DNA of 64,000 nucleotides, from assembly GCA_024743195.1 (NCBI GenBank), contig JANSXE010000007.1:124001-188000 (forward strand). The letters are read 5' to 3'. This stretch comes from Alphaproteobacteria bacterium. Lineage in GTDB: Bacteria; Pseudomonadota; Alphaproteobacteria; UBA8366; Aestuariispiraceae. How positions within the stretch are numbered: the first letter of the stretch is position 1; each line of letters opens with the position of its first letter. Shown here piece by piece: positions 33,900 through 42,132 of this stretch. Position numbers and translations under genes: made by a program. The notes below the pieces were generated by a model. That model was not told where the DNA came from and did no database searches. It was given only the letters and a program-made list of their open reading frames with translations.

Positions 33900-35879
33900 T
33901 CACCCGCGCTCCTGGAACGCCAGCGCCTCGGCGCGGCTCTCGAAGACCTGGGGGCTGACGCCGCGGGCGCTGAGCGCGTCGCCCAGCTTGGCGCGCAGGA
34001 AGGCGCTGGTGGTGTAGCGGGTGACCTGGCTGTAGTAGCGCGCGACCAGTCCCTGCACCATGTCCGTATAGGCGTCGATCAGCGCCTCGTCGATCTGGAA
34101 GCCGTCGTAATTGACGACCGCCGCGACGGGCCGGCCGATCGCCTCGCAGCGCGCGGCGACGGCGGCGCGGATCGCCTCGATCTCCGCCTGCGTGCGCACG
34201 GCGAGCGCCTCGAAATTGATGAACAGCATGTTGCGGTCGGAATCGTACTGGATGCGCGCGTTGAGCGGCAGGGACAACAAGATCTCCGCAAGACCCATCG
34301 GCTCGGGCCGGAAGATCTCGGCGCGCATCTGCTCCGGCGCGTCGACGAGGGGCGCGAAGTCCATATGGGCCAGAATGTCCCGGTCGATATCGACGCCCGG
34401 CGCGACCTCGGCGAGGACGAGGCCGCGCGGCTCCAGGCGAAAGACGCAGCGCTCCGTGACGTAAAGGACGGGCTTGCCTTCCTCGCGCGACCGCTCGCCG
34501 GAGAAGGTGATCTGCTCCACGGCCGCGACGAACTTGCGCGCGCGGCCTTCCCGCACGATCGCCAGCGCGCCGCCCGCCGCCGTGGTCTCCAGCCCACCGG
34601 CGGTGAAGGTTCCGGCGAAGACCACCCGCTTCGCGTTCTGGCTGATGTTGATGAAGCCGCCCGCGCCGGCCAGCTTCGGCCCGAAGCGCGAGACGTTGAC
34701 CGCGCCGGTCGCGTCGACCTCCGCCATGCCGAGGCAAGCGAGGTCCAGCCCGCCGCCGTCGTAGAAGTCGAACTGCTGGTTCTGGTCGATGACGGCGTCG
34801 GCGTTGACGGCCGCGCCGAAGTCGAGGCCGCTGGCCGGGACGCCGCCGATCACGTCCGGCTCCGCGGTCAGCGTGACGTGGCGCAGGATCTTCTCGTCCG
34901 CCGCGACGGCGGCGACGCCTTCCGGCATGCCGATGCCCAGATTGACGACCCCGCCCGGCGGCAGCTCGAAGGCGCAGCGCCGGGCGATGATCCTGCGGGC
35001 GTCCAGGGCCGGCGCGCCCGTTGCGGCGGCGGCGACGGCGGGCGCCCGGATCTCGCCCGCGAAGACGGGGCTGTAGGCGGTGGCGTAGGTCTGGGCGTGG
35101 TGCTCCGGCTCGGCGACGACCACGCAGTCGACCAGCGGACCCGGGATCTTGACCTGCCGAGGGTTCAGGCTGCCGCGCTCGGCGACGCGCTCCACCTGAA
35201 CGACGACGAGCCCGCCGGAATTCTTCGCCGCCATCGCCATGGCCAGCCCGTCGAGCGTCAGCGCCTCGCGCTCCATCGTCACATTGCCGAACGGATCGGC
35301 CGTCGTGCCGCGGATGAAGGCGACGTCGATCGGCTGAGCCTTGTAGTGCAGCCATTCCTCGCCGCCGAGCGTGACCAACTCGACGAGGTCTTCCCTCGTC
35401 GCCTCGTTGATCTTGCCGCCGTCGCGCCGCGGGTCGACGAACGTGTCCAGCCCGACCTTGCTGATCGGACCCGGCTTACCGGCGGCCGCGTCGCGATACA
35501 TGTGCGAGATGCAGCCCTGGGGCAGGTTGTAGGCCTCGATCGCGCCCTCGACGGCGAGCGCGCCGAGCTTCGGCGCAAGGCCCCAATGGCCGCCGATCGC
35601 GCGGCGCACCAGACCGGGGTCGGCCAGGCGGTTCAGGCCGCGCTCCTTCCCGTCGCCCTGACCGGCGGCGAAGATCAGCGTCAGGCCCGTCGGTCGTCCG
35701 CTTTCCCGAAACCGCTCAGCCAGCGCGGCAAGCAGCCCGTCCGGCACGCCGCAGCCCACGAAGCCGCCGGTCGCCAGCCGGTCGCCGTCGCGCACGAGCG
35801 CCGCCGCCTCATCCGCCGACACGATCTTGTTCTTGGCCCCGCCGCGCGGCGCGGCCCCGCCTATTCCCCGGTCCGTCAT
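33900..35879 (-). CDS. Acyl-CoA:carboxylate CoA-transferase with extra C-terminal domain
   Basis: 659 residues. The first 540 form an intact fused alpha-beta CoA transferase of the propionate/acetate CoA-transferase type (class I): VSADEAAALVRDGDRLATGGFVG at the N terminus, the glycine loop NLGIGMPEGVA, and the catalytic Glu in TLTAEPDVIGGVP (Glu340). Residues 541-659 form an additional alpha/beta module (IQYDSDRNMLFINFEALAV... VVNYDGFQIDEALIDAYTDM, quoted in parts) that common versions of about 525 residues lack. The enzyme moves CoA between short acids, for example acetate and an acyl-CoA. Convergent with the MocR gene. It may feed acetate released by AckA back into acetyl-CoA. Start at 35879; the earlier in-frame start adds an unrelated tail. 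Confidence 0.8.
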   Translation of the reverse strand: MTDRGIGGAAPRGGAKNKIVSADEAAALVRDGDRLATGGFVGCGVPDGLLAALAERFRESGRPTGLTLIFAAGQGDGKERGLNRLADPGLVRRAIGGHWGLAPKLGALAVEGAIEAYNLPQGCISHMYRDAAAGKPGPISKVGLDTFVDPRRDGGKINEATREDLVELVTLGGEEWLHYKAQPIDVAFIRGTTADPFGNVTMEREALTLDGLAMAMAAKNSGGLVVVQVERVAERGSLNPRQVKIPGPLVDCVVVAEPEHHAQTYATAYSPVFAGEIRAPAVAAAATGAPALDARRIIARRCAFELPPGGVVNLGIGMPEGVAAVAADEKILRHVTLTAEPDVIGGVPASGLDFGAAVNADAVIDQNQQFDFYDGGGLDLACLGMAEVDATGAVNVSRFGPKLAGAGGFINISQNAKRVVFAGTFTAGGLETTAAGGALAIVREGRARKFVAAVEQITFSGERSREEGKPVLYVTERCVFRLEPRGLVLAEVAPGVDIDRDILAHMDFAPLVDAPEQMRAEIFRPEPMGLAEILLSLPLNARIQYDSDRNMLFINFEALAVRTQAEIEAIRAAVAARCEAIGRPVAAVVNYDGFQIDEALIDAYTDMVQGLVARYYSQVTRYTTSAFLRAKLGDALSARGVSPQVFESRAEALAFQERG

Positions 35880-36020
35880 GCGCAAGATGATAGCGGCGGC
35901 GCCGCATCGCGCCATAGAAAAGCGGGCCGGCGCGACGGCCGAGCCGCCGACGCCCCTGTCCAGACCGGCGCCGGCGCCCTATATACGTAAGTCCTGTCCC
36001 GAAACTCCGGCAATCCGTCC

Positions 36021-36641
36021 ATGCGCCGCGCCATCTTCTTCGCTCGCCGACTGACCCGGTCCTCGCACGGGCAGGCCGGGCTGTTCGCGTTGTCGGCCGG
36101 CGAAGCCTTCTTCCCGTTTCTGATGGAAGTGGTCATGGCGCCGATGATGCTGGTCAACCGCCGGCGCGCCTGGCGCATCGGGGCGATCGCGCTGGCCGGG
36201 TGCATCGTGGGGTCGCTCGCCGCCTATTGCGCCGGGGCCTGGCTCTACGAAGTCGCGGGCGAGCCGTTGGTCGCCGTTGTCGGCGGCGAGGAGGTCTTCG
36301 CCGACTTCAAGCGCTTCATGCAGGATTACGGCTTCTGGGCGATCATTGCGGCCGGCGTCACGCCGATCCCGTTCCAGGTGGCGATCCTGGCCGGCGGCGT
36401 CACCGGCTATCCGCTGACGGGGTTCGTCGCGGCCGTGCTGGTCGCGCGGGGGGTGCGTTATCTGGGCCTGGCGGCGCTGATCGTCTGGCTGGGCGCCGAC
36501 GCCATGAAGCTGTTCAGCCGAATGCGGCGGCTCAGCCCCCTGCGCAAGGCGCGGCGCAAGGCCACCCTGGCCGCCGCCGAAAAGGCGGCCGCCGTCGTTC
36601 CACCGGCGCCGGGCGAGGCGGAGAACGGCCCGCGCCGCTGA
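36021..36641 (+). CDS. YqaA/DedA-like (VTT domain) membrane protein
   Basis: 206 residues. Four or so membrane helices with the SNARE-associated/VTT motif GFWAIIAAGVTPIPFQVAILAGGVTGYPL, given here in overlapping fragments (ITPIPF-type motif in the re-entrant loop, then the Gly-rich turn). The YqaA subgroup has the short N terminus with ALSAGEAFFPF. VTT proteins are linked to lipid flipping or membrane homeostasis. It ends in an Ala/Lys/Arg tail. Divergent from the CoA transferase gene. Confidence 0.82.
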   Translation: MRRAIFFARRLTRSSHGQAGLFALSAGEAFFPFLMEVVMAPMMLVNRRRAWRIGAIALAGCIVGSLAAYCAGAWLYEVAGEPLVAVVGGEEVFADFKRFMQDYGFWAIIAAGVTPIPFQVAILAGGVTGYPLTGFVAAVLVARGVRYLGLAALIVWLGADAMKLFSRMRRLSPLRKARRKATLAAAEKAAAVVPPAPGEAENGPRR

Positions 36642-36665
36642 CGCTTCCCTGCTCAGTAACGGAAA

Positions 36666-36697
36666 ACGCCTCCCCCCGGTCGCCCGGGCGGAGGCGT
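36666..36697 (-). terminator. Terminator after potD
   Basis: Stem ACGCCTCC (36666-36673) / GGAGGCGT (36690-36697), read on the minus strand and followed by TTTT (36663-36666). The loop contains a second small GC hairpin. It marks the end of the potABCD-like operon. Confidence 0.75.
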
Positions 36698-36736
36698 CGT
36701 CGCAAGGCGCGGTCTGTCAGAGCCGCCCGGTCTCGA

Positions 36737-37774
36737 TCACTTCTGCAGTTCGGTCCAGATCGCGGTGCGCAGCTTCTGCGCCTCCGGCGGGCACTCCGGC
36801 ACGAAGACGCCGACGCTCGCGAACTCCTCCGGCACCTTGATTTCCGGCGCGTCCTTCATGTCAGCCGGCATGTACTGCTCCGAGCCCATGATCCCGTTGG
36901 CGTAGCGCGCGAAGGAGGAGATCAGGGCCGCATTCTCCGGATCCATGACGAAGTTCTGGAAGGCCTTCGCCATCTCCGGATTCTGCGCGTCCGACAGCAC
37001 GGCGACGCTGTCCATCCAGACCGGGTAGCCGGTCTTCGGATAGCCGTAGACGACATCCGGATTCTCCAGCCGCGCGCGGAAGGTGGAGCCGTTCCAGTTC
37101 ACGCTCGCCGCCCAGTCGCCGATGGCCAGCTTCTCCGTCGCGCCGTAGTCCATCGAGATCCACTTCGGCTTGGCCGCGACCAGCTTGTCGCGGACGCGCT
37201 TCAGGATTTCCTTGTCGGTGGTGCAGGCTTCGCCGCCCTCGGCCATGATGGCGATCGACATGACGTCGCTCATCTCGGGCACGACATTGACCTTGCCGAC
37301 CAGTTCCTCCGGCGGGTCGAGGAAGATGTCCGCCGTGTTCGGATCGCCCGAATAGACGGCCGAGTTGACCGCCACGCCGGTCGTGCCCCACTGCCAGGGT
37401 ACGGTGTAGTGACGGCCCGGATCCCAATCCACGTCGATCCAGCGCGGGTCGACATGCTTGAAGTTCTCCATCTGGTCGGGCCGGGTTTCCATCAGCAGAC
37501 CGTCGCGCACATAGATCGGGATGTAGCTGGCGGACGGCACCACGATGTCGAAGCCGTGCCCGCCGGCCTTGATCTTGGTCAGCGCGGTGGTGTTGCTGTC
37601 GTAGTCGGTGATGGTGACTTCGACGTCGAACGCCTGCTCGAACTTCTCGATCAGGTCGGGGTTCGTGTAATTGCCCCAGTTGAAGATGTTCAACGTGCCC
37701 TCGGCCATCGCCGGACCGGCGGCGACCAGGGTCATGGCGGCGGCCGCGCCGATCGCCTTCACTGTCCTCGTCAT
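36737..37774 (-). CDS. Polyamine-type ABC transporter substrate-binding protein (PotD/PotF family)
   Basis: 345 residues. A signal peptide ends AAGPAMAEG. The mature part begins TLNIFNWGNYTNPDLIEKFE, typical of PotD/PotF. Lobe features follow: DIVVPSASYIPIYVRDGLL and WQWGTTGVAVNSAVYSG, with acidic and aromatic cleft residues as in polyamine binders. Substrate is probably a polyamine or a related cationic amine; it cannot be fixed by eye. Start at 37774 has GGGAG 8 nt upstream. Last gene of a potABCD-like operon on the minus strand, followed by a terminator. Confidence 0.85.
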   Translation of the reverse strand: MTRTVKAIGAAAAMTLVAAGPAMAEGTLNIFNWGNYTNPDLIEKFEQAFDVEVTITDYDSNTTALTKIKAGGHGFDIVVPSASYIPIYVRDGLLMETRPDQMENFKHVDPRWIDVDWDPGRHYTVPWQWGTTGVAVNSAVYSGDPNTADIFLDPPEELVGKVNVVPEMSDVMSIAIMAEGGEACTTDKEILKRVRDKLVAAKPKWISMDYGATEKLAIGDWAASVNWNGSTFRARLENPDVVYGYPKTGYPVWMDSVAVLSDAQNPEMAKAFQNFVMDPENAALISSFARYANGIMGSEQYMPADMKDAPEIKVPEEFASVGVFVPECPPEAQKLRTAIWTELQK

Positions 37775-37832
37775 CTTTGCACTCCCTGTTTTGCGTTTGA
37801 AAACGGACACATAGGGCTCCTGGTTGAAGCGC

Positions 37833-38672
37833 TCACTCCTTGCTGCGGCTGAGGAAGAAAATGGCGGTGAGCAGCGCCACCGTAACCGCCAGCAGCGCGG
37901 TGGAGATCGCGTTGATCTCCGGCGTGATCGCGCGCCGCAGCTGCCCCAGCATATAGGTCGGCAGGGTGTCCTGTCCGGCCGATTTCACCAGTTCCGTGAT
38001 CACCACATCGTCCAGCGAGATGACGAAGGCGAGCATCGCGCCGGCGACGATGCCCGGCGCCATCAGCGGCAGGGTCACCCGCCGGAAGGCCTGCCAGGGG
38101 GTCGCGTAGAGGTCGGCCGCGGCCGCCTCCAAGGTCTTGTCCATCCCTTCCAGCCGCGCCCGGATCGGCAGATAGGCGAACGGGATGCAGAAGGCCGTAT
38201 GGGCCGCGATCAGATAGGCGAGGCCGGTGTAGCCCGTCGCGACCTTGATCATGGCGAAGAAGATCAGCAGCGCGACGCCGGTCACGATCTCGGGAACCAT
38301 CAGCGGCTGGTTGATCATGACATAGATGACGGTCTGGCCCTTGAAGGAGGCGGTGCGCGTGGTGCCGAGCGCCGCCAGCGTCGCCAGCGCGGTCGAGATT
38401 CCGGATGCGAAGGCCGCGACGACGAGGCTGCGGATCGTCACCTCCTTCACCTGCTCGTTCGCCCAGGCGGACTCGTACCAGCGCCAGGAGAAGCCCTGCC
38501 ACACCGCGATCGATTCCCCGGCGTTGAAGGAATAGATCATCAGAGGAAACAGCGGCGCATAGAGCGCGACGAAGCAGATCACCGCGACCGTCGCGAACCC
38601 CGGCATGCGCTGCACGGAGAAGGGCTTGCGCGGGCGCTTCGGCCGCTCGGCGGCGCGTGCGGCGTCAGCCAT
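37833..38672 (-). CDS. Polyamine-type ABC transporter permease (PotC-like)
   Basis: 279 residues, six membrane helices. The coupling loop is LEAAAADLYATPWQAFRRVTLP, quoted in part. The N-terminal LFPLMIYSFNAGE is the PotC pattern. Overlaps the potB-like gene by 8 bp (start inside its end), so they are translated together. Partner of the PotB-like permease. Confidence 0.87.
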   Translation of the reverse strand: MADAARAAERPKRPRKPFSVQRMPGFATVAVICFVALYAPLFPLMIYSFNAGESIAVWQGFSWRWYESAWANEQVKEVTIRSLVVAAFASGISTALATLAALGTTRTASFKGQTVIYVMINQPLMVPEIVTGVALLIFFAMIKVATGYTGLAYLIAAHTAFCIPFAYLPIRARLEGMDKTLEAAAADLYATPWQAFRRVTLPLMAPGIVAGAMLAFVISLDDVVITELVKSAGQDTLPTYMLGQLRRAITPEINAISTALLAVTVALLTAIFFLSRSKE

Positions 38673-39603
38673 GGCCCGCCCCTCCCTTATTGGCGTTCTT
38701 CACATAGACGACGAGCGCCAGCATCACCACCAGCAGCAGCGTGATCGAGAGGGCCGCGCCCAGGGGCCAGTTGCGGCCCTGGCCGAACTGCAGCTCGATG
38801 AAGTTGCCCATCATCATGTTGCGCCCGCCGCCGAGCAGCCGCGGCGTCACATAGGCGCCGAGCGAGGGGATGAAGACCAGGATCGAGCCCGCGATCACCC
38901 CCGGCTTCACCAGCGGCAGGATCACCTTGCGCAAGACCTGCAGGCGCGTGGCGTAGAGATCGTAGCCCGCCTCCACCAGCCGGAAGTCCAGCCGGTCCAT
39001 CGCGGCGTAGAGGGGCAGAACCATCAGCGGCAGATAGACGTAGGCCATGCCGACCAGCGTCGCCCCTTCGGTGAACATCATCTGCAAGGGCGCGTCGATC
39101 ACGCCGAGCCAAAGCAGGATGCTGTTGATCACCCCCTCATTGCGGATCAGCTCCATGATCGCGAAGGTGCGGATCAGGAGATTGGTCCAGAACGGGATCG
39201 TCACCAGGAAAAGCCACAGCGCGCGCTGTTCGCGCGGGCGGGTGGCGATGAAATAGGCGGTCGGGAAGCCCAGGACCAGCGCCAGCAGCGTCGTCAGGAT
39301 CGACAGTTCCAGCGAGCGCCAGAAGATCGTCAGATGGGCGTCCGCGAGGCCCACGGTCTCGTCGAAGATGTCGCGGCTGAACAGGACCTGAAACCAGCCC
39401 TCGCCGGAGAACTTCCAGACGATCCCGCCATAATCGCCGGGCGTCAGAAAGCTGTAGACGAGCATGATGAGCAACGGGCCGCTGGCCGCGAAGGCGAGCA
39501 TCGCCAGCGCCGGCGCGGACAACAGCCAATTCGCCCGCACCCGGCGCCGGGCGGCCTCGCGTTCCGCGTGCCCGTGACGGGCGTCGTCGGTCGGCTGGGC
39601 CAT
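38665..39603 (-). CDS. Polyamine-type ABC transporter permease (PotB-like)
   Basis: 312 residues. Six membrane segments after a basic N terminus (ARRRVRANWLLSAPALAMLA). Typical PotB landmarks: PFWTNLLIRTFAIMELIRNEG, and a coupling loop with RLVEAGYDLYATRLQVLRKVILP, quoted in part. It starts 3 bp after the potA-like stop codon. Confidence 0.88.
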   Translation of the reverse strand: MAQPTDDARHGHAEREAARRRVRANWLLSAPALAMLAFAASGPLLIMLVYSFLTPGDYGGIVWKFSGEGWFQVLFSRDIFDETVGLADAHLTIFWRSLELSILTTLLALVLGFPTAYFIATRPREQRALWLFLVTIPFWTNLLIRTFAIMELIRNEGVINSILLWLGVIDAPLQMMFTEGATLVGMAYVYLPLMVLPLYAAMDRLDFRLVEAGYDLYATRLQVLRKVILPLVKPGVIAGSILVFIPSLGAYVTPRLLGGGRNMMMGNFIELQFGQGRNWPLGAALSITLLLVVMLALVVYVKNANKGGAGHG

Positions 39604-39606
39604 GGC

Positions 39607-40722
39607 TCAGTCCTTCAGCACCTGGGCGGCGCGGGCCGGGAAGGCGATGCGAACGCTGTCGCCTTCCGCCGGCGCGCGCGCCAGGCGCTCGTCGTTCTGA
39701 ATGCGCGCGATGAAGCGCTCGTCGCCGCCGAGGCGCAGATGATAATGCGTGTCGGTGCCGAAATAGACCATCTGCTCAACCCGGGCGTCGAGCGCGCTCT
39801 CGCCATCAGGCGGCGCGTCGTCGGGGCCCAGAAAACGCGCGCGCTCCGGGCGGATCACCACGGTGACCGCGCCGCTGCGCGCTGCGCCCTCGGGCAGATC
39901 GGCGGCGATCTCCACGCCGCCGGCGTCGAGCCGCAACCGCGCCGCATCGCCGTCAACGCCCAGGATTTCCGCGCGCAGGAAGTTGGTGTCGCCGATGAAG
40001 TCGGCCACGAAGCGCTCGGCCGGCCGGTCGTAGATTTCGCGCGGGCCGCCGACCTGGAGGATCTTGCCGTCCCGCATCACCGCGATGCGGTCCGACATGG
40101 TCAGCGCCTCCTCCTGATCGTGCGTCACGAAGATGAAGGTGATGCCGGTCTCGTTCTGCAGCCGCTTGAGTTCGAGCTGCATTTCCTTGCGCAGCTTGAA
40201 GTCCAGCGCAGAGAGCGGCTCGTCGAGCAGCAGCACTTCCGGGTGCGGCGCCAGCGCCCGGGCCAGCGCCACGCGCTGCTGCTGTCCGCCGGAAATCTGG
40301 CTGGTGCGGCGCTTCTTCAGCGCCTCCATGCGCACCAGCTTCAGCATCGCGTCGACGGTCTGCTCGACCTCCGCCTTCGGTTTGCCCTGCATTTCCAGGC
40401 CGAAGCCGATGTTCTGACCGACCGTCAGATGCGGGAACAGGGCGTAACTCTGGAACACCGTGTTGACCGGCCGCTTGTTGGGCGGCAGGCCCGCGATGTC
40501 GGTCCCGTTCAAGAAGATCTCGCCGCGGGTCGGATGCTCAAACCCGGCGAGCAGGCGCAGCAGCGTGGTCTTGCCGCAGCCCGACGGGCCCAGCAGCGTG
40601 AAGAACTCGTTCTGGCGAATGGCGACCGACACGTCGTCCAAGGCGCGCACCTCCTGATCCCCGCTTCCGAAGATCTTGGAGACGCCCGCGACATTCACCG
40701 CGACATCCGCGGATTGGATCAT
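39607..40722 (-). CDS. Polyamine-type ABC transporter ATPase (PotA-like)
   Basis: 371 residues. Walker [11 protein letters not shown]-loop [15 protein letters not shown], signature [17 protein letters not shown], Walker [14 protein letters not shown], switch His in [14 protein letters not shown]. The C-terminal TOBE-type domain (about 245-371) is as in PotA. ATG 40722 (start MIQSADVAV) is preferred over an in-frame TTG 12 bp upstream because GGAG is well placed before it. First gene of the operon order A, B, C, D on the minus strand. Confidence 0.9.
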   Translation of the reverse strand: MIQSADVAVNVAGVSKIFGSGDQEVRALDDVSVAIRQNEFFTLLGPSGCGKTTLLRLLAGFEHPTRGEIFLNGTDIAGLPPNKRPVNTVFQSYALFPHLTVGQNIGFGLEMQGKPKAEVEQTVDAMLKLVRMEALKKRRTSQISGGQQQRVALARALAPHPEVLLLDEPLSALDFKLRKEMQLELKRLQNETGITFIFVTHDQEEALTMSDRIAVMRDGKILQVGGPREIYDRPAERFVADFIGDTNFLRAEILGVDGDAARLRLDAGGVEIAADLPEGAARSGAVTVVIRPERARFLGPDDAPPDGESALDARVEQMVYFGTDTHYHLRLGGDERFIARIQNDERLARAPAEGDSVRIAFPARAAQVLKD

Positions 40723-40822
40723 AGACTCCGACAACTCCCCCTGAGGGCCGTCGCGACGCCCCGCAGCGCCCGCAACGATCGACCTGAACTCTGGCGTTAG
40801 TGCGTGGTTCGCGTCGCGCCGC

Positions 40823-40860
40823 CCTCATTAGGTCGCAAATGTGATCACATTTCAATGAGG
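40823..40860. promoter_or_regulatory. Nested palindrome upstream of the potABCD-like operon
   Basis: AAATGTGATCACATTT at 40837-40852 is a perfect 16-bp palindrome, framed by CCTCATT (40823-40829) and AATGAGG (40854-40860). It lies 115 bp upstream of the potA-like start codon in an AT-rich patch of an otherwise GC-rich spacer, so it is a strong operator candidate. The core resembles TGTGA-type sites, but without the usual 6-bp spacer of CRP sites, so the regulator is unknown. Confidence 0.55.
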
Positions 40861-40913
40861 AATCCCGCCCACGACGCCTGCGGTCTTCGGAATAACTCCC
40901 TTTCCTGCGACAA

Positions 40914-42125
40914 TCAGCCGGGCCGCAAGGCCTCCAGGCAGGCCTGCGCGATCACCCGCTCCTCGTCGGTCGGCAGGCGATAGGCGGCGCGGTCGGAGGT
41001 CGGCCGGGTCAGCAGCGGGCCGCCGCGGGCGTTGCCGGCCGGGTCGAGCGCGAAGCCCAACCAGGCCAGTCTTTCCAACGCGGCGGCGCGGATCGGGGCC
41101 GCGTTCTCGCCGACCCCGCCGGTGAAGACCAGGGCGTCGATCCCGTCCAGCGCGGCGGCCGCCGCGGCGACCTCCTGCACCAGCCGGTCGCTATAGAGGT
41201 CAAGCGCCTCGCGTGCGGCGGGCGATCCGTCCTCCAGCAACGCCTTCATGTCGCCGGTCAGACCGGACGCGCCGTAAAGCCCGCAGCGATCGTAGAGCAG
41301 GGACTCGAGCGCCTCCGCGTCCATCCCCTCCTCCCGGATCAGATGCAGGATCACCCCCGGGTCGAGCCGGCCGGGACGGCTCGCCATCATCGCACCGTCG
41401 AGCGGGGAGAAGCCCATGCTGCTGTAGCGGCTCTCCCCGTCCATGACGCCGCACAGGCTCGCGCCCGCGCCGAGATGCGCGATCACCAGCCGCCGCGGCG
41501 GCGGCGCGCCGACAAGCGCCTCGAAGCGGGCCAGGATCGATTGGAAGCTGAGGCCATGGAAGCCGTAACGCCGAACCCCCTTATCGTGCAGCGCGCGCGG
41601 GATCGGCAGGCGCGCCCGCTCGGCCGGCAGCGTCGCGTGGAAGGCGGTGTCGAAGCAGGCAACCTGGGGAAGGCCGGGCGCCGCGGCGGCCAGCGCCTCG
41701 ATCCCCGCGACATTGTGCGGCTGATGGCGCGGGGCGAAGGGGATGAAGCGCTTGCACGCGGCGATCAGGGCCGCGTCCACGCGCGCCGGCCGGTCGTAGA
41801 CCCCGCCGCCATGGACGATCCGGTGGCCGGCGGCGCGGACCGGCGGCAGACCCGGCGCGGCGTCGAGCCAGCCGAGGATGCGCGCCAGCGCCGCCCGGTG
41901 GGAGGCCTCCCCCAGCGGCTCTTCGACCGAGGTCTCGCCATCGGCCAGACGGGCGGAGAACCGCGGCTCCGCACCCGTCAGGCCCGCCGCCTGTCCCGCG
42001 GCGGCGACGGCCAGACCGCCGGCGCGGTAGAGCGCGAACTTGATCGAGCTGGAGCCCGCATTGACGACCAACAGCCCGGCGTCGCCGTCCGCCGCGGCGG
42101 CTGCGTCGTCCACGGTCCCGGTCAA
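40914..42125 (-). CDS. ackA: Acetate kinase
   Basis: 403 residues. ASKHA phosphotransferase fold: LLVVNAGSSSIKFALY (phosphate-binding loop 1), GHRIVHGGGVY, CFDTAFHATLP, RYGFHGLSFQSI and LVIAHLGAGASLCGV, then VFTGGVGENAAPIRA. It interconverts acetyl phosphate and acetate with ATP/ADP. The start is probably a TTG at 42125; a GTG four codons downstream is the alternative, since no ATG is near. It begins 7 bp after the xsc stop codon, so the two are one unit and AckA would handle the acetyl phosphate that Xsc makes. Confidence 0.92.
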   Translation of the reverse strand: MTGTVDDAAAAADGDAGLLVVNAGSSSIKFALYRAGGLAVAAAGQAAGLTGAEPRFSARLADGETSVEEPLGEASHRAALARILGWLDAAPGLPPVRAAGHRIVHGGGVYDRPARVDAALIAACKRFIPFAPRHQPHNVAGIEALAAAAPGLPQVACFDTAFHATLPAERARLPIPRALHDKGVRRYGFHGLSFQSILARFEALVGAPPPRRLVIAHLGAGASLCGVMDGESRYSSMGFSPLDGAMMASRPGRLDPGVILHLIREEGMDAEALESLLYDRCGLYGASGLTGDMKALLEDGSPAAREALDLYSDRLVQEVAAAAAALDGIDALVFTGGVGENAAPIRAAALERLAWLGFALDPAGNARGGPLLTRPTSDRAAYRLPTDEERVIAQACLEALRPG

Positions 42126-42132
42126 GCCGGCC

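Noticed and set aside
40837-40852. TGTGATCACA palindrome as a CRP site
   Set aside because: CRP sites have TGTGA-N6-TCACA; here the half-sites touch with no spacer.
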